From: Rhodocollybia butyracea
Taxonomy: Eukaryota; Basidiomycota; Agaricomycetes; Agaricales; Omphalotaceae
DNA length: 64,000 nt
NCBI GenBank assembly: GCA_015501585.1
Contig: JADNRY010000085.1
Coordinates: 159,453-223,452, forward strand
Reading direction: 5' to 3'
The notes under the pieces are model-generated. The model saw only the letters and a list, made by a program, of their open reading frames with translations, searched no databases and was not told the origin of the DNA. Positions 21,345-31,920 of the stretch are shown in pieces (position 1 is the stretch's first letter; every line of letters begins with the position of its first letter). Made by a program: the position numbers and the translations under genes.

Positions 21345-22185
21345 TGTCATGCCCTAGGCATATACAGACTGCCGACGTTTCCTGCTTACCATTACATAAT
21401 CCGCTTCCGCCGCATTTCCGGTTCCAATACACTTCCACTTTGCTTCCGTTTTACTTTTTCCTTCACTGTACACTTTCTATGATCCCGTCGATCCATTCTC
21501 CATCATTCTTACAATCATACATATGCTTTATGCTCATCCCGCCGCTTCTGCTTATGTTCATTGTTGTCTTTCATCCCTTGTACTTCTTTTGGCTATTCTT
21601 GTCTTTTCTACTCTCAGATTATTACCTATTGCTACTCCGGTCCTCGAGTACCCTTTATATAGTTCTGTACCATGTCAAGTACAGTAGATTGGAAATATTG
21701 CTTAACCCCTTGACTCGTGTGCTCTTGTGTGTTCTGGTTTCTCGCTTTATCTGTTTCTTTAACTCTGTTTCTTCACTCCATCGTTTTCACAACCTCTGCA
21801 ATTTACTATCATCTATTTGGTTCCACTCTGTTTGCGCCGCATCAGGTCAGCTACCGCTTGACCTTCCACTTCCGCTCATATCGCTATCAAAGCTGCTTGC
21901 ACTTAGTGGGTCCTACCCTTCGAGTTGGAAACTCATCTACTCTTAGGCTTACTTGCCGAGTTCATTCCATCACCAGTACAGACCTTCTGTCCCTACATTA
22001 GTCCCTTGGACAATCCCAACATGAGTCTTACATCCCATAGGCACTTTGGAACCGTTCTACACTCACATCCTTTCACATCTCAAACCAACTTTCCCAGTTC
22101 GGCTGAACGACAGAAGTATGGAGCGTATCTGCACTTTGGTTTCCAGGTTTGTAACCTGCGCTCGAAGGATTCTGCCTAGATCCTT
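21345..22185. other. pyrimidine-rich unique block inside the minisatellite
   Basis: About 840 bp rich in CTT/TTC with open frames that look like sequence bias (Leu/Ser/Phe/Tyr-rich, no motif). The flanks on both sides return to TGTAGCC repeats, so it is an insertion. No terminal repeats were recognised. Similar CT-rich stretches lie at 42480-42860 and 47350-47450. Confidence 0.45.
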
Positions 22186-22373
22186 ACAGCCTTTGTGTTG
22201 CCTGCTTGTTGCAGCAGCTTGTAATCTATCTGTAGTCTATCTGTAGCCTAGCTGTACCCTTGACGGAATCTATCTGTAGCCTATTTGTAGCCTCCGAGTA
22301 GCATATCTGTAGCCCATCAATAGCCTATCTGTGCCCCGGGTGTTGCCTACTTTTAATCTATCTGTAGCCTATA

Positions 22374-22706
22374 AAGATGGACACAAGTCCAGCTCTTTAC
22401 AGGTGACCCACTTGGTTTAACCTGTGGAAATACCCGCCTGACCTGGATCCGGCTGATCCAGGTACCTGTTCCCACAGGTGCGGGTCAGGTCACAGGTCAG
22501 CCCTTGGGGATTTTCAGACCTATAAAGTATATTTTAAGTACAAATACCTACAAATACCTGCAGGTTGACCTGCATGGCCCGGATCCGGCGGATCCAGATA
22601 CCCGTTTCCCACGGGTCCGGGTCAGGTCACAGGTTGTGTTTTTTTGGGTGCAGGTACCTGTGCAGCAGGTCCGGGTTTACCGGGATCTGGACTTGTGTCC
22701 ATCCCT
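22374..22706. mobile_element. MITE with TIR AGATGGACACAAGTCCA, ~333 bp
   Basis: The left end agatggacacaagtccag and the right end ctggacttgtgtccatccct are inverted (16 of 17 matching). The interior has two diverged copies of a GGATCCGGC[T/G]GATCCAG block followed by a GGGTCAGGTCACAGGT block. It is non-coding. It is flanked on both sides by TGTAGCC minisatellite, so it inserted into the tract. Confidence 0.75.
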
Positions 22707-23652
22707 AGTAGCCTATCTGTGGCCTTGGTGTAACCTATCTGTTGCCTATTTGTAGACCATCCTCCTTGTGTTTCCTGCTTGTAATCTATTTGTAGTCTTT
22801 GAACCCTTTATCAGTAGCCTCTCTGTAGCCCCTCCATACCCTATCTGCACCCCTGGTGCTGCCTACTTGTAATCTATCTGCGGTCTATCTATAGTCCATC
22901 TGTAGCCTTGTTGTAGCCTATCTGTAGCCCCTCCACAGCCTATTTGTATCCCTGGTGTTGCCTATATGTAATCTATTTGTGCCTGGTTGTAATCTATCTG
23001 CATTGCCTACTGGTAATCTACTGTACCATTTCAGGCAGTTTGTAAGTCATGGGTCACAAGGGACCCAGATTGTCTGAAAGGTCACACCTGTTCACAGATA
23101 TTTGAGGGACCTTACAAAAAAAAAAATTGAGTTGCCAGTGCTACATGTACAAAAGAATTTTCTAGCACCTGCGGCGCACTACAAAGTTTCATAGTGGTCA
23201 CACCTACAATCGGCTATCTGTAGACCATCCATAGCCTTGGTGTAACTTATCTGTTGCCTATTTGTTACCTCCAAGTAGCCTATCTGTAGACCATCCATAG
23301 CCTATTTTTACCCCTGGTGTTGCCCACTTGTAATCTATCTGCAGCCTATCTATAGTCTAATCATTGCCTTGGTATTGCCTGGGGGTAATCAATCTGGAGT
23401 CTATCTGTAACATATTTGTAGCCTCAGAGTAGCCTATCTGTAGAGCATCCATAGCATATTTGCAGCCTATCTGTACCCTTCATGTAGCCTATTTATACCC
23501 TACTCATAGCCTTGCCTATCTATAGTCTATTTGTAGCCTTGGTGTCACCTGTCTGTTGCATATTTGAAGCCTTGGAGTAGCCTATCTAAAACCTATCCAT
23601 AGATTATGTGTAGCCCTGGTGTTGCCTACTTGGAATCTATCTGCCAGAGCCT

Positions 23653-24025
23653 CATCAGGAAAAGCCGTTTTTGCCTAGGTGACCCCAGAGTGGCCTAAAG
23701 CAAACTAGGTGACCTATGAATCCTATGGCATCCTGGGGATTTGGGCTCGTCCCTTGCCAGTCAAGGCTCTTGAGGATTCCCTAGGGTATCCTAGGCAAGC
23801 CCAGGGCAAGCCTAGGTCTGCCCAGGCTTGCCCAGGTGTTCCAAAAGTTGTCCTGGAGTTTCCCTGGGGCTTCCTAGGATACCCTAGGATACCCTGGGGA
23901 GTCCTCAAGAGCCTTGACTGGCAAGGGATGAGCCCAAATTCCTAGGATGCCATATGATTCATAGGTCACCTAGTTTGCTTTAGGCCACTCTGGGGTCACC
24001 TAGGCAAAAACGGCTTTTCCTGATG
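23653..24025. mobile_element. foldback MITE, ~150-bp inverted arms
   Basis: CATCAGGAAAAGCCGTTTTT at the left is mirrored at the right by AAAAACGGCTTTTCCTGATG. The inverted match goes on through CCTAGGTGACCCCAGAGTGG, CTAAAGCAAACTAGGTGACC and CCTTGCCAGTCAAGGCTCTT, leaving only about 80 bp of CCTAGG-rich loop. The whole 373 bp could fold into one long hairpin. It is non-coding and inserted in the minisatellite. Confidence 0.85.
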
Positions 24026-24780
24026 CTGTCTATAGCCTATTTGTAGCTTTGGTGTTGCCTCCTTGTAATCTATCTGTAGTCTATCTGCAGCCTATTTGTA
24101 GCCTTAGAGTAGCCTATCTGTAGACCTTCCATAGACTATTTGTACCCTTGGTGTTGCCTTCTTGTAATCTATCTGTAGCCTATCTATAGTCTATTTGTAG
24201 CCTTGGTGTAACCTATTTATTGCTTATTTGTGGCCTTGGAGTAGCTTTCCTGTAGCCCATCCATGGCACACTTCAATGTACCCCTGGTCTTGCCTACTTG
24301 TAATCTATCTGTAGCCCATCTATAGCCTATTTGTAGCCTTGGTGATGCCTACTTGTAACCTATCTGTAGCCTATCTATAGTCTATTTATAGCCTTGGTGT
24401 CACCTATCTGTTGCATATTTGTTGCCTTTGAGTAGCCTATCTGTCACCCATCCATAGCTTATGTGTAGCCCTGGTGTTGCCTACTTGTAATCTATCTGTA
24501 GCCTATCTGTAGCCTACCTGTGCCCTTGATGTAACCTATCTGTAGCCTCAGAGTAGCCTATCTGTATCCCTTCCATGGCCTATGATCTGTACCCCTGATG
24601 TTGCCTACTTGTACTCTATTTGTAGCCTATCTGTACCCTTCATGTAGCCTATCCATACCCTACTCATAGCCTTAGTGTTGCCTATAGGCTGTAGCCTATT
24701 TGTAGCCTCAACATTGCCTCTCTGTGCCCTTTGTGTAGCCTATCAATAGACTATCTGTACCCTCTTTGTAGTCTTGAATA

Positions 24781-26173
24781 TATTTTACTTCAACATAATA
24801 TTCTTGTTTCACTTCAATCTTATAACCATCCTATTTCTATTTATCTTCTCAAACTTTTCACATTCATTTCCCATTTTCTATACATGCTCTTTCTTATTAT
24901 TTTGATATGCCTTTAAATATTCTCCATGATATATCCCTCTTGTTTCCATAAGTCTTACTTCTCCAATATTAGACCCCAGGTGAACAATCTTGACATCATT
25001 AGCTATTCAAACTTCTCATAACATCCACATTTGCTCTTTGTATGTTTTCTGTCTGTTCATTCAAATGTCATGAAATAATGATCAATACACCTGAAAGTGC
25101 AGTTGTCATAATCCATCAAAATCATCTTGATGCCCTTGTGCTGCCCTATATCATAGCTTAGCATAACTCTTTCAACTTCTAGGCACCAAATAGGTACAAT
25201 AGTTCATACATTTATTCACTGTATGTCAGTAATCATGACATTCATATTATGCTAATGACATACCTCATACTTTCTATATATCTTTACTAAAACCTGCAAC
25301 ATCTACAATGGATAAACAGGGACATTCACTTTTCATATACTCATTATAGTTTTATTGTTCATAGCATAACTTACATAAACCAGCATTCCGTAGTATCAGC
25401 ATTGCATTACTGAAGATTCATAAAATTATGTGAAACATTATTTATCTTTAGTGTAGTTCCAGCATATATTCTCCATGTTCTGCAATTAATAATGAATATG
25501 TGTTTGCATGATTATGGCTCATTATAGGTAAAAAACTGGAGTATAACTTGAGCAAAATTATAGCATATATATACCATTACTTTTTTGCATGTTGCTTATA
25601 TATATTACAAGCAATGAATGACATATAGGAGCTAGATATCTACATTTGCTAAACATATATATCTCACAATTATGGCACATTATATGTAAAAAATCAAAAA
25701 TCTACTTCTCATAAGTTCAGCAAAATTTATAGCAGACATTTTACATAACTTTTCCATACATCTTACAATTAATAGAAAAGATATATGCATTATTTATATA
25801 TGTTTGCTCAGCATACATATTTCATAATTCTTGCTCCTTATAAAGAAGAAACCAAAAAGCGGCTTCTCATAAGTTCAGCAAAATTATAGCAGATGTTTTG
25901 AATAATGTTTCTGTATGTCTTTTGTATGTAGCACCAGGAATGAGGGATATATAAGCATTATATATTGACTGGAAGCACTATGTTTCCACCATATGTTCAG
26001 GATGACTTTTGCCCCTTATACATATTTAATTGTAAATCTATATGTCTCAGCTTTAACATGATTTTACAATGTTTTCAATGAAAGCATCAGAAAATATGTG
26101 AACCCCACTTGGTGAGATTTTCACATTTGTTCAACATATATCATGGCAAATCACGTGAACCTGCATCCAGTGC
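24781..26173. repeat. AT-rich non-coding, degenerate ~150-170-bp tandem units
   Basis: No gene seen. Between about 25500 and 25960 a block with the core TCAGCAAAATTATAGCA recurs at 25548, 25725 and 25872, each with similar surrounding text (cttctcataag before it; gtatgtc or catcttac after it). This indicates an old tandem satellite. The left part (24781-25450) is AT-rich without visible structure. Confidence 0.6.
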
Positions 26174-26357
26174 GATAGACCAAACGGTCTATCTTATCTT
26201 TCTATTTATTATTAATTGTATAATAAATCCGTTACTATAAGTATCGTATGATTACTTAAGAGTCTAGTTAGTCTTTTACACCGTCGTACACACAATAGTA
26301 TCCTATTTGTCGTGTTCACCGGTGTTCTTAAGGACTTTGCCCATAGGGCGCGTTATA
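26174..26357. repeat. dispersed repeat copy 2
   Basis: Homologous to 1100-1256, from gatagaccaaacggtctatc (a perfect 8-bp-arm hairpin here) to catagggcgcgttata. It keeps about 26 bp missing from copy 1 (agtctagttagtcttttaca and neighbours). Confidence 0.7.
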
Positions 26358-26617
26358 TCTGCGCGCACTTGCTACAGCTCTCATGCAGGATTCTACAGCC
26401 TCTTCGTTACTGTTGATATGTCTTTTTATTGATGGATTGTATGAGACTGTGTGACCGTAGATGCGTCAGACAGGCTGTGATTTGGTAGACAATAAATAAG
26501 ACTATGTGACCGTTGTTGTGTCAATTTAGTCTTTCTTACAAACCATTGTCATTTTCAAATCCCATTGGTTACCTCCCTAACAATAAAGTTGTTTCTCCTC
26601 CATCCCCTTCCTCCACT
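26358..26617 (+). promoter_or_regulatory. 5' flank of the CxC1-type KDZ gene
   Basis: 260 bp without coding support. It contains two near copies of a phrase ending gactgtgtgaccgt / gactatgtgaccgt (26445-26515). It is presumed to be promoter and leader. Confidence 0.35.
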
Positions 26618-28031
26618 ATGGCACGTCTCCGTCTAACCAAAGCTCAGCTCTCCAAGGACATTTCATCACCTTCCTTATCAGCACCTTCAGCGTCCAACGC
26701 TTTTCCACATTCTCCGAGGTCAAAATCACCATCGAAAAGAAATGCTCGGCCCATTCTGTACGGTGCCCATGGCGCAATCCTCTCCCAGCGAAACTTTCTG
26801 ACTCCGGTCGGTCAGTTTGGTTTCTTGGAACGGCCCCACGGTGACCTGGAACGAGTTTCTACTCTTCCTTCGGGAACCGAGGAGGATGAAACTTCTATTC
26901 CTGCAGATCCGTTCACACAACTGCCCCAGACACCACACGCACGTAAACGGTTGGCGCAGCAATTGAGGTGGGAGACTGAGGTCTTACCAATGCTCGTCAG
27001 ACCGTAGATGGACTATCTTCGGAGATCACTGAATTTATCGCAGGACATAGAGGTCCAGGACAATAACCAATGTACTTGCATGAATGCAAGGGGGCAGCTG
27101 CTAGAAATTGTCATTGTGCGATTTACCAGTGAGCTTCCTTTGATCTTATTCCAAGATGGTACTGACAATGTATAGAACTACAAAAACTCAATTTGCATGT
27201 ATGCCAATGCCGTCCAGCCGCGGTGCAGCTCATCAATTGTGGAATGTTCGGTAACACTCCCAAAGAGCCCACTCTCGCAGTAGAGTTGCGGTTTCTTGAC
27301 TTTGTGACACGCCTGTACCAGCGTCTTGCCCCAAACAACACTGCCATATGCCACACTCTCGAGGACTTTCTCAGATCTCAAGGTTATCAATTGCGTGGAC
27401 AGGTACGTCACAGTAGAATTTGATATCTTGCTTAATAAAAATTGCCTTTAGGATCCACTTCGTCGTCATTTTCAGTCAACCTTACGCTGGTACAATGCCT
27501 TACAGCAACTTACTACAAGCCATGTTGACTCCATCTTATCGTCCGCACGACAGACCATCATCGACAATGGCAACACGCAGGAATCTGCAACCGATCTCGA
27601 ATGTGATAGTTCCTCCCCGCCTTCATCCCCAACCGGTTGAGCAATGCCAACTATGGAGGAGGTGGAAGATGAAGAAGACCCTAGGCCGTCCAAACGAGCG
27701 CGAGAGAAGGATTCACCACTTACCCGGCCTTCAGATTATCTCCATAGTCGCTGTTTGGAGGCAAGACAAAGTTCAATGCAGGGTGAGTATCAGATATTTT
27801 CTTTTTTTACTATCGCTCAGGTGGCTTCCTAGAAATGATGTTATTGTCTGTCTCGACGCTTGTTTCACACAGAAACACAATAAACAAGTTCGAGCCCCCA
27901 AGTTTTCTCATCCAAATTTGGTTTTTATCTCACCTGAAGAAGTCGAAGCCTGGAAGGAACGTGTGAGTGCGGCGCGTCCTGAGCGGCGTCCTCCAAGAAA
28001 GCGTAGTAAGGACGATGAAGACGACTTTTAG
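26618..28031 (+). pseudogene. KDZ transposase, CxC1-type N-terminal part, truncated
   Basis: The start 'MARLRLTKAQLSKDISSPSL' leads into 'RWETEVLPMLVRP', then an in-frame TAG (27005-27007). The same text continues 'MDYLRRSLNLSQ' and the cysteine cluster 'CTCMNARGQLLEIVIVRF' ... 'HVCQCRPAAVQLINCGMF' (the CxC pairs of CxC1 domains). Next come 'AVELRFLDFVTRLYQRLAPN', 'DPLRRHFQSTLRWYNALQQL', and 'DVIVCLDACFTQKHNKQ', the family's first catalytic Asp region. It ends abruptly with 'RPPRKRSKDDEDDF' and stop at 28031. The remaining catalytic domain is absent. Introns of about 50 nt are used. The nonsense codon and truncation make it a pseudogene or a short derivative. Confidence 0.8.
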
Positions 28032-28043
28032 AATGGCCTGAAG

Positions 28044-28052
28044 TATAAAAGG
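28044..28052 (+). promoter_or_regulatory. TATA box before the micro-exon gene
   Basis: TATAAAAGG lies 107 bp before the ATG at 28151. A long CT-rich leader (cttgctcttttcttttctgc and on) follows, as in strongly expressed fungal promoters. Confidence 0.5.
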
Positions 28053-28150
28053 TGTGTCCCTGACCCTGGGCTTTTTGGTCTTGCTCTTTTCTTTTCTGCT
28101 TCCACTCGCTCTTTTTTACACTTGCTCCTTGTCCCTCAAACCAAACCAAA

Positions 28151-28516
28151 ATGCTTGGTAAGTTTTTTCTAGTGTATGTATATTTCACCTGCTTACGTTC
28201 CTTTCCTAGCTTCTACTGTCACTATTACTCCAAGTAAGTGTCTTAGTATAGTTGCTCTTTCCTGTTGTCTAATTTTTTTTTCATGTTCTTTTCCTCAATC
28301 TAATTAGTTGTCAAGAAGACACGAGCTTCTGCTGCTGCCGCCGCAGCCAATTCTGGACCGAAAACTCACCCTATGTGGTTCCCATATTGCAATGTAAGAT
28401 GGATGTGGCCACATCCTGCATTGCAATTTAAGATGGTTCTATCCGCCACGGCAAATGTGCCTGCATTGCAATGTGGTATATGTCACAGTCTGGCCTTTGA
28501 AAAATTATTGAATTAG
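28151..28516 (+). CDS. short three-exon ORF with micro-exons, 3' part replaced by a MITE
   Basis: Exon 1 28151-28157 (ATGCTTG, 7 nt), exon 2 28210-28233 (24 nt), exon 3 from 28308. The GT-AG introns (gtaagttttt...cctag; gtaagtgtct...attag) keep one frame: 'MLASTVTITPIVKKTRASAA', five more Ala/Asn residues, then 'SGPKTHPM'. Beyond about 28375 the frame runs through a small MITE and stops at 28516, so the native C-terminus is lost. The Lys/Ala-rich start looks nuclear. Function unknown. The TATA box and leader suggest a once active gene, perhaps the first exons of another transposon gene. Confidence 0.45.
28381..28486. mobile_element. ~105-bp mini-MITE with a 16-bp palindrome
   Basis: The ends CCATATTGCAATG and CATTGCAATGTGG are inverted with one mismatch. 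Near the left end lies the perfect palindrome GGATGTGGCCACATCC (about 28398-28413), flanked by TTGCAATG/CATTGCAA. It is non-coding. Confidence 0.55.
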
Positions 28517-28599
28517 GGAATTTTTTGCTGTGTGTAACATGAAGCTTGCATCTGCATGTCACATCACAACTGTTTTAGCCAAATTTAGAAATATAACAG

Positions 28600-29310
28600 T
28601 TGGCCATATTAAGCTATGGCTAAAGCGGCGGCGCGGGTACACACTTGATGGGGTCATGTGACTCGCCGATTGCAGGTTTAGATAGCTTCGTTAAAATAGG
28701 CAATTTACGAGCCTAATTGGGATGTTTCTGTATGGGTAGCTAGCCCAAAAAAGGCTATGGATAGTGTATTAATATTTTAGCACTGTACCTCGATGGATGG
28801 GGCACCGTAATGGGTTGGATTGAATGAAAAGATTTAGATTACCTTCGGTCAAAGCTGTACATCACTGCCTGATTGGTAATGCCAGCAAAGCGGCCTAAAA
28901 GCCTGCTTGTACAGCAGATATCCTTGCTAATGGGGATGTACATAGTGTCTTTAGATATATCAGAGGTCCCTGAAGCAAAATTACAGCCAGAGCGGCGGTC
29001 AAAGCTGTTTTATTACCATATTTAGAATGCCAGCAAAGCGGCCTAAAAGCTTGTTTATGCATGGGTATTCTACCTAATAGCAGTCTACACAGTGTTTATA
29101 GATGCACAGTAGGTACCTAGAGCGAAATTAAAGCTGGTATGTGGTGTAATAATGGCCCTGCTTCGAGGTTTGAGACTGTGGCTGTGCTTTAAAAAATCGA
29201 AGTAAAGGTAGGGATGTTTGATATACTAGTGGTGCAGGCATGATTTCTACATAGTATATATATACCTGAAGCGAAATTAGAGCATTCTGTGGAGAGAATA
29301 AGCTGTAATT
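28600..29310. repeat. degenerate ~150-bp tandem repeat, non-coding
   Basis: AATGCCAGCAAAGCGGCCTA occurs at about 28876 and 29029 (153 bp apart). The phrase AGC[A/G]AAATTA..AGC recurs near 28975, 29122 and 29273 (about 150 bp apart). Between them are matching AGTGT..TAGAT and CCTGAAGC blocks. No gene. It replaces the C-terminal half of the Ulp1-type gene. Confidence 0.65.
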
Positions 29311-29317
29311 GCCAGCT

Positions 29318-30208
29318 CTAGGCCGAGATCATTTCCTTGTCCGTTTGTGTCAGGATTCCATCCTCTGGGGGAACAAAGTCATTTGACATAAAAAGGCACT
29401 TAGAAGCAAAAAATGAGGAGAGCCCAAGAGTAGTGCCAGATTCAGTGCACCACTTGCCAACAAAATAGTTGACAACTTTGTCATTGATCCAACGGTTAAC
29501 GCCAAGCATCCGAAAGTCGGAGAGCTGAACGTGGCTAAACTTGGAGGTGATTATTTCCCGGCTGTAGGATGACTAGGACGATTGAGACGAGGGATGAGAG
29601 AAACAGCATGTCGCATACCGAGTCCAGCAAAACTTCTAGCCTGGCCTCTGCCTCCTCCGGATATTCATCGAGGCCTTTCCACAAAGCATTTTCTATGGCT
29701 ATCCTTTTCCTACTAATACACCCACGCAGAGTCTTCAAATTACAAAGGGCGCGTAGAGCAGTGTTATCAGAAGGGATGGTGTGGTGGTACTTTAGGCGAC
29801 AATTAAGGGCGGCCTCAACGCGGGTCGCCGTGGCAAGAATCCTGATGGTTTTGTGTAGTTGGGTCATTGAAACATTGAGTCTGGGTAGAATCAACTATTG
29901 GATGCGGACGGTATTGTAAAAGTCGAGTCGACAAGAGCATCAAGTTGGTCGATAGTTGTCAGATTGATGAGTTGCTGAAGGGAGAGAGATGGAAAAAAAG
30001 TCTTGCAGTCTTTTATGATATTGACTATATCTCGAAGGACTGGTAGTGTACAACTTCGACTGGGTCCAAACAGTTCGAAGTTGGCAGGCAGACAATTTTT
30101 GTGAGATTTTGCGAGTCGGGAAAATGAAGGCAAATTTTGAGACATTGTTCTATTTGCTTTCAGGTTTGAGCGCTGAGGAGGACACTCTGAGAACTCACCT
30201 ACAGACAT
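29318..30208 (-). pseudogene. Ulp1-type (SUMO-protease-like) gene fragment, KDZ-associated type
   Basis: Minus strand. An N-terminal helical region ('LQQLINLTTIDQLDALVDST', 'ALRALCNLKTLRGCISRKRI', 'ENALWKGLDEYPEEAEARLE') precedes 'MLGVNRWINDKVVNYFVGKW' and 'STTLGLSSFF'-like text. 'RWINDxxVNYF' is the signature start of Ulp1 C48 peptidase domains (normally W-L-N-D-x-x-I-N). The catalytic His-Asp-Cys part is missing because the gene ends at 29318 in tandem repeats. At least two frame changes occur (near 29890 and 29530), of which one may be an intron. Ulp1 domains accompany some fungal KDZ-type transposons, and a KDZ gene lies just to the left, so an element-borne protease is likely. Confidence 0.65.
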
Positions 30209-30237
30209 TGCTTAAAATGACTCATCTAGTGGCGTGA

Positions 30238-30601
30238 GGTTAATTATTGCCGGAATTTTGCCGGAAAATGAACGTGAATTGTAAATTGTAAATTGAGAGG
30301 TCATCTTCCAACACAGATATCTCACAATGGTCTGGATAGTATCATCTAAGTCCTTTGTTTAAGCTGCAGAATATATAGTACTAGGACACGAATCCGAAAT
30401 ATCAGAGAAAAAGTAGAACTAGATGATATAACTGGTGTCTCTCCGATTTATTGAACAGAAAATGCAAACAATTAAAATGAAGGAGTTTCAAAAACGAAGG
30501 CAAAAGAGAAGCGCAAGTGGTAGGAGATGTAGATAATCTCCAGAACGATAAAGCGGGAGGCTGAAATCACAGTAAGCATCGACACCACTGATCATTCCCC
30601 A
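30238..30601. other. non-coding gap
   Basis: No ORF or RNA gene recognised. It has AT-rich text and a few GA-rich runs. It probably holds the 3' flank of the FunK1 gene. Confidence 0.4.
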
Positions 30602-31182
30602 CTATCCACCACTAGCTTCCTTGGAGTCTTCCTTGGAGTCAATGTCATAGTACTCTGTTCTGGTGGTAACAAACTGCTCATATTCTGCACCGATCTTCAA
30701 CTTCTTGCATATAACCTCGGTACTCTGAAACTGGGTAGCCATCTCCTGCTCAGCCCAGTCAGGAGAAGTCGCCCTCCATGACTCATCCCTCAAAGTGTTG
30801 CTAAAGCAAGTAATCATATATTCATGGCTTTCCAAATTTCGCTCGGCAGTGAGTGTTATGACCCGGATCTAAATCCTATACACCCAATCTTTTTTCTTCT
30901 GTAACCAACTATGAACACTATCATTAATACTTCTACTTAACATTTTACATTCATTAGTTATTCAACACCATTTGGGTTAATGCTGCACACATTCTTCCAG
31001 AACACCAGAATGATCTTTAACAGTCACTGCACAGTCTGCACAGTCATGACATCATTCTAGCTCCACAACTATGATGTCATCTTGCTACTCCACAATCATG
31101 ATGTCATTCCATTGCTCCGCAGTTATGATATCACATCACTGCTCCACAGCTATGACATCATTGCATAGCCTCTTTACATCAA

Positions 31183-31370
31183 TGACTCAATATCAGTCAT
31201 TGCACAGCCAGATATCTGAGTCAACTACGGTTCCGCATACATGACTCAATATTAGTCATTGCACAGCATTACATAGTCAGACTGACTCATCCGCAGTATT
31301 TCCGCAGTTATGACTCAAATCTAGTCATTCCGCAGCATTTCCTAACTAGTACACATTGCACAGTATATAA
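31183..31370 (+). promoter_or_regulatory. LTR promoter: five TGA(C/G)TCA sites and a TATA box
   Basis: Perfect 7-bp sites at 31183-31189, 31217-31223 (TGAGTCA), 31242-31248, 31283-31289 and 31311-31317, followed by TATATAA at 31364-31370. TGA(C/G)TCA is the AP-1/Gcn4 bZIP consensus. The spacing to TATA is that of an upstream activating region. Confidence 0.65.
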
Positions 31371-31480
31371 GTAGTCTAGATTTACCAATGTACGTTAGAC
31401 GTATTATTTTTCTTAAATCCAAACCCCCACTTGTTTGCTGTTATCACTTGTGTGAATCACCAGACCAACTCATTGTATCT

Positions 31481-31920
31481 TGTTGAGCTATCTCCAAGTT
31501 ACAATACACATTTATACATCTTGTTGAGCTAACTCCAAGTTGTATCCACTAACATTCACCTGTTGAGCTATCTCCTAGTGAATACTTCTTTAATTGCCAC
31601 TTGTTGAGCTATCTCTGAGTTGCAACTTCCTATTACTTGTTGAGCTATCTCCAAGTATTAGACATCACACTCACTATTACTTGTTGAGCTATCTCCGAGT
31701 ACTAGGCACCACGCTCACTATTACTTGTTGAGCTATCTCCGAGTACTAGACACCACACTCACTATTACTTGTTGAGCTATCTCCGAGTACTAGACACCAC
31801 ACTCACTACTACTTGTTGAGCCATCTCCGAGTACTAGTTCTGATTCATATTACTGCTTGTTGAGCTATCTCCGAGGGTAATCATATTATTATTTGTCAAG
31901 CTATCTCCAAATAATAAGTT
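31481..31920 (+). repeat. 11-copy array of TTGTTGAGCTATCTCC in the LTR
   Basis: Copies start near 31483, 31521, 31561, 31602, 31637, 31680, 31723, 31767, 31811, 31857 and 31894, at 35-46 bp intervals. Each is followed by a complement-like copy of the base run before it (for example ACTTG before, CAAGT or CGAGT after). This makes short stem-loops around the GAGCTATCTCC core. Confidence 0.75.

Larger units (their letters stand above)
20931..24780. repeat. ~3.8 kb degenerate minisatellite, core CTATCTGTAGC
   Basis: The tract is built from 10-11-bp variants of TATCTGTAGCC and TATTTGTAGCC, with the longer phrases TTGGTGTTGCCTACTTGTAA and TCTATCTGTAGCCTATC recurring at irregular spacing, a sign of higher-order repeats. 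Copies are divergent. The tract is interrupted by a pyrimidine-rich block (21345-22185), a TIR element (22374-22706), a unique insert with an A-run (23020-23215) and a foldback MITE (23653-24025). At its left edge (20935-20970) there is a partial match to the 22.4-kb TIR element (ggatccaggtacc motifs). No gene is supported within it. Confidence 0.9.

Noticed and set aside
21344..22246. 200-codon hydrophobic ORF as a membrane protein
   Set aside because: Composition follows the CT-rich DNA; no start context, introns or motifs; flanked by minisatellite.
31481..31920. Regular repeats with variable spacers, CRISPR-like
   Set aside because: It lies in an LTR of a eukaryotic genome, repeats are diverged, spacers are related to each other, and there are no cas genes.
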